The notes under the pieces are model-generated. The model worked only from the letters and a program-made list of their open reading frames with translations. It did no database searches and was not told the origin of the DNA. A DNA stretch of 15,428 nucleotides from an uncultured Campylobacter sp. (lineage in GTDB: Bacteria > Campylobacterota > Campylobacteria > Campylobacterales > Campylobacteraceae). The stretch covers positions 1 through 15,428 of the forward strand of contig UQBJ01000038.1 of NCBI GenBank assembly GCA_900539255.1, in the 5' to 3' direction. Both the position numbers and the translations under genes were made by a program. Positions 13,259 through 15,428 of the stretch are shown here, piece by piece; position 1 is the first letter of the stretch, and each line of letters opens with the position of its first letter.

Positions 13259-14065
13259 TCACATTCCTAAAAAGTCATTCATACTATAAAGCCCATTTTT
13301 TTGGCTCACAAGCCATTTGGCAACAGTTACAGCCCCTTTGGCAAAGGTAGCGCGTGAAGTAGCGGTGTGTGAAAGCTCCAAAAACTCGCCATTTTCGTAA
13401 AAGCCTACCGTGTGTTTGCCGACTATATCCCCGCCCCTTAGGCTCATCACGGCAATTTCATCTTTGCCCCGCTCACCTATAAGCCCGTCTCTGCCGCTTA
13501 CTCGCACCTTGTTTAAGTCTAAATTTCGCGCTTTGGCAAGGGTTTGAGCTAGTGTCATCGCTGTGCCGCTTGGGGCGTCTTTTTTGTGGCGGTGGTGCAT
13601 TTCTACCAGCTCTATGTCAAAGCCTTTGAGTATGGTAGCAGCTTGCTTTGCAAGTAAATTTAACACCGCAACGCCTAATGACATATTTGTCGCGTAAAAG
13701 ACAGGCATTTTTTCACTCGCCTTTTTAATGAGTGCATAAGTGCTTTCATCAAGCCCTGTCGTGCCGATGACAAGGGGCTTTGGCACATTAAGCGCAAAGT
13801 CAAGCAAAGCCTTTGTCGCGTTTAAAGCCGAAAAATCAATAATCACGCTTGAATTTTTAAAAAGCTCGCTCAAATCCCCGCCCTTATCGTAAGCAAAGCC
13901 CAAAACAGCGGCGTTTTCATCGCCTACTTTGCTTTGTGTTGTGCTATCTTTGTTTTGTGCGCCGCTTTTATCCTGCGCCGTGTCCTTGTGCGCTTCACTT
14001 TCCAAGCACTGCCTTATCTCTTGCCCCATTCGCCCAAGCGAACCGCAAATGCCGATTTTTATCAT
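13259..14065 (-). CDS. dapB: 4-hydroxy-tetrahydrodipicolinate reductase DapB
   Basis: A 268-residue NAD(P)H-dependent reductase of the lysine and meso-diaminopimelate pathway. The Rossmann start is IGICGSLGRMG (4-14) with GxxGxxG at 8-14, GTTG is at 101-104, and the catalytic stretch HHRHKKDAPSGTA is at 157-169, with His157 and Lys161 in the catalytic positions by comparison with the E. coli enzyme. Residues 24-50 are a polar Gln/Asp/Lys/Ser/Thr-rich insert between the first helix and second strand that looks disordered; most of it is beyond the usual length. GGGG precedes the ATG by a few bases, and a -10-like TAAAAT is at 14111-14106. It is first in a two-gene unit with purF. Confidence 0.96.
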   Translation of the reverse strand: MIKIGICGSLGRMGQEIRQCLESEAHKDTAQDKSGAQNKDSTTQSKVGDENAAVLGFAYDKGGDLSELFKNSSVIIDFSALNATKALLDFALNVPKPLVIGTTGLDESTYALIKKASEKMPVFYATNMSLGVAVLNLLAKQAATILKGFDIELVEMHHRHKKDAPSGTAMTLAQTLAKARNLDLNKVRVSGRDGLIGERGKDEIAVMSLRGGDIVGKHTVGFYENGEFLELSHTATSRATFAKGAVTVAKWLVSQKNGLYSMNDFLGM

Positions 14066-14290
14066 CTTGCCCCTTTGTGAGTGTCAAATTTTAAAATAAA
14101 ATCAAATTTTAGCATTTTTCAATCAATCTTTCATAAATTTGCCTTAAATTTGTGTCGCGTTTTTGGCTTGCTGGGCTTGTTTTTTAAAGATTTTTGCAAT
14201 GTCAGTGCCATTGTGGTGTGTGCTTTTAAAAATCTTAAAATCACGCTCATCACACACTCAAAAGCAAATTTTTCAAACCAAAGTCTAAAT
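14066..14290. other. Intergenic region holding the dapB promoter
   Basis: The minus strand carries TAAAAT at 14111-14106 in the context TGCTAAAATTTGA, 40 nt before the dapB ATG. A 7-bp inverted repeat GTGTGTG / CACACAC with a long loop lies around 14215-14258. The plus-strand frame at 14081 shows no ribosome binding site or family and is taken as chance. Confidence 0.4.
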
Positions 14291-15088
14291 TTAGCGTTTT
14301 TTAAAGAGCAAAGCCAGCGCAAAACCCACGCACGCTACCATTATAATGCTTGCTGAGCCGCTTAAATTCAGCACATAGCTTAACACCAACCCCAAAATGC
14401 AAAAAAGTGCGCTCAAAACGCAAGATAAAATCATCATCGTTCCAAGCCTTTTAGTGTAGGCTTCTGCGATGAAACAAGGCACGCTAAGCAAGGCTATGAT
14501 GAGGATTAGCCCCACAGCACGAATGCAAATCACCACGCAAAAGGCTATCATAGCGATGAGTAAATAATAAAAAAAATTCACGCTCACCCCGCGCAAAAGG
14601 GCAAATTCCTTGTCAAAGCTAATGGCGACAAATTGCCTGTAAAATGCGATGACAAGGGCGATGAAAAGGGTATCAATGCCAAGCATTAGCCACAAATCCG
14701 CTTGCGAAAGGGCTAAAATCGAGCCAAACAAATAGCCCATCATATCACTTTGATAGCCCGCGCTCATATCGATGAGTATGAGTCCAAAAGCCATTCCAAA
14801 CGCCCAAATCACAGCGATGATACTATCGCTTCGGTGCGGGTATCGTTTGCTTAAAAACGCCACGAGCAAGGCTAGTGCGAGCGTAAAGCCACTCACGCTT
14901 GCAAGCACGGGCAAAGAAAAGTAAAAAGCAACGCCTATGCCCCCAAATGCCGCGTGCGTAATGCCCCCAGCCATCGAAAAAAGGCGATTTATCATCACAA
15001 GCGAACCGATAATCCCGCACGCAACACTCACTAAAAGCGCGGCGACAAGGGCATTTTGAAAGAATGAATAATGTAAAATTTCAAGCAT
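14291..15088 (-). CDS. znuB: ABC-3 family metal transporter permease (ZnuB-like)
   Basis: A 265-residue inner-membrane permease with about eight or nine helices, typical of the family that imports Zn2+, Mn2+ or Fe2+. The early stretch LFSMAGGITHAAFGGIGVAF (36-55) is the conserved ABC-3 segment, followed by the coupling region LFGSILALSQADLW (120-133). The ATPase and the solute-binding protein expected in a znuABC operon are absent on both sides in the window: downstream is dapB after a 225-nt gap, upstream a divergent hydrolase. The start ATG 15088 has only a weak ribosome binding site (GTAAAG). The metal cannot be read from the sequence, so the symbol is provisional. Confidence 0.85.
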   Translation of the reverse strand: MLEILHYSFFQNALVAALLVSVACGIIGSLVMINRLFSMAGGITHAAFGGIGVAFYFSLPVLASVSGFTLALALLVAFLSKRYPHRSDSIIAVIWAFGMAFGLILIDMSAGYQSDMMGYLFGSILALSQADLWLMLGIDTLFIALVIAFYRQFVAISFDKEFALLRGVSVNFFYYLLIAMIAFCVVICIRAVGLILIIALLSVPCFIAEAYTKRLGTMMILSCVLSALFCILGLVLSYVLNLSGSASIIMVACVGFALALLFKKR

Positions 15089-15093
15089 AACAA

Positions 15094-15125
15094 CACTTTA
15101 CAACATAATCTTGCCCAGCATTATA
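15094..15125 (-). promoter_or_regulatory. Promoter of the ZnuB-like gene with a direct repeat in the leader
   Basis: TATAAT at 15125-15120 on the minus strand, preceded by TTTTTTG. Between it and the ATG are two TGTTGT words whose starts lie 10 bp apart (TGTTGT-AAAG-TGTTGT), one helical turn, which could be a metal regulator site. No known Zur or Fur consensus is clearly met. Confidence 0.5.
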
Positions 15126-15276
15126 CAAAAAATCTTTAAATTTCAACGCCTTTTAAGGGCTAAAATCAGCCTTAAATTTGTGAATTTGGCTTAAAAATTG
15201 TAAAAATTTGTAACCTTGCAAGGTAAATTTTGTAAATTCAAGGGCAAAATTTGCAAAATTTATGCGGATTTTAGGC

Positions 15277-15282
15277 TAGAAT
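15277..15282 (+). promoter_or_regulatory. -10 box of the isochorismatase-like gene
   Basis: TAGAAT in the context TTTTAGGCTAGAATTTA, 29 nt before ATG 15312. It faces away from the ZnuB-like promoter across a 223-nt divergent intergenic region rich in AAATTTG words. Confidence 0.6.
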
Positions 15283-15311
15283 TTATGAAATTAAACACAA
15301 AAGGACACTCA

Positions 15312-15428
15312 ATGCTACTTGATACCAAAAACACGCTCTTTGTTTGCATAGACATACAAGAAAGGCTTTTGCCCTTAATGGCGCACAAAGATGAGGTGAT
15401 AAAAAATGCAAATTTGCTTTTGCAAGTG
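15312..15428 (+). CDS. Isochorismatase-family cysteine hydrolase, 5' part only
   Basis: Thirty-nine codons are visible before the window ends. The reading MLLDTKNTLFVCIDIQERLL shows the first strand of the isochorismatase-like fold with the catalytic Asp at residue 14, followed by the usual helix start (KDEVIKNANLLLQ). AAAAGGA lies 6 nt upstream of the ATG. Members hydrolyse small amides or isochorismate with a Cys nucleophile that would lie beyond the window, so the substrate is open (nicotinamidase and related hydrolases are all possible). Confidence 0.8.
   Translation, partial: MLLDTKNTLFVCIDIQERLLPLMAHKDEVIKNANLLLQV

Noticed and set aside
14081..14356. Plus-strand frame of 91 codons between dapB and the permease
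   Set aside because: No ribosome binding site or recognisable domain, and its end lies antisense within the permease gene.
1..15428. CRISPR array, tRNA, rRNA, transposase or prophage genes
   Set aside because: I looked for regularly spaced repeats, cloverleaf-like stretches and mobile-element proteins and found none; the repeats at 649-1284 are irregular in spacing and palindromic in a different way.

Overview
The window looks like a chromosome segment of a Campylobacter or close relative (Campylobacterota). The evidence is the gene order cbpA-hspR-antiporter-small protein-HAD phosphatase and the dapB-purF pair (both as I remember them from Campylobacter jejuni), the AAAGGA-type ribosome binding sites, the TAGAAT/TATAAT -10 boxes without strong -35 boxes, the AT-rich intergenic DNA full of AAATTTGC/AAATTTAGC words, a poly-G tract at a gene start, and a cbb3-oxidase assembly pair (ccoI-ccoS). 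By eye the GC content is near 40%, higher than C. jejuni. No species is assigned.

Layout. 1-223 (minus): start of a gene for an exported, very basic Ala/Lys/Thr/Arg-rich protein with nine consecutive G residues just after its signal peptide, a likely phase-variation tract. 224-1340: a long non-coding region with two palindromes in the promoter zone, a 213-nt block with almost no C on the plus strand, and a cluster of palindromic repeats of two families. 1341-5242 (minus): a five-gene operon cbpA, hspR, CPA1 cation/proton antiporter, small hypothetical, HAD phosphatase, read from one promoter whose -35 overlaps a good match to the HspR operator (HAIR). 5609-6677 (plus): two overlapping reading frames for membrane proteins that look like one protein split at an A9 tract. 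6859-7131 (plus): rpsO with a clear terminator. 7445-10782 (plus): a TauE/SafE permease, the copper ATPase ccoI and ccoS, tightly packed. 10892-11893 (plus): a WYL-domain regulator, ending tail to tail with 11899-14065 (minus), dapB-purF. 14291-15088 (minus): a ZnuB-type ABC permease without its ATPase or binding protein in view. 15312-end (plus): start of an isochorismatase-like hydrolase, divergent from the permease.

Most of the window is ordinary housekeeping: heat-shock control, purine and lysine/cell-wall synthesis, ribosome, copper loading of the terminal oxidase. The parts that known families do not explain are the poly-G secreted basic protein and its promoter palindromes, the C-depleted block plus repeat cluster, and the split three-hairpin membrane protein at 5609-6677. 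I saw no CRISPR array, tRNA, rRNA, transposase or phage gene.
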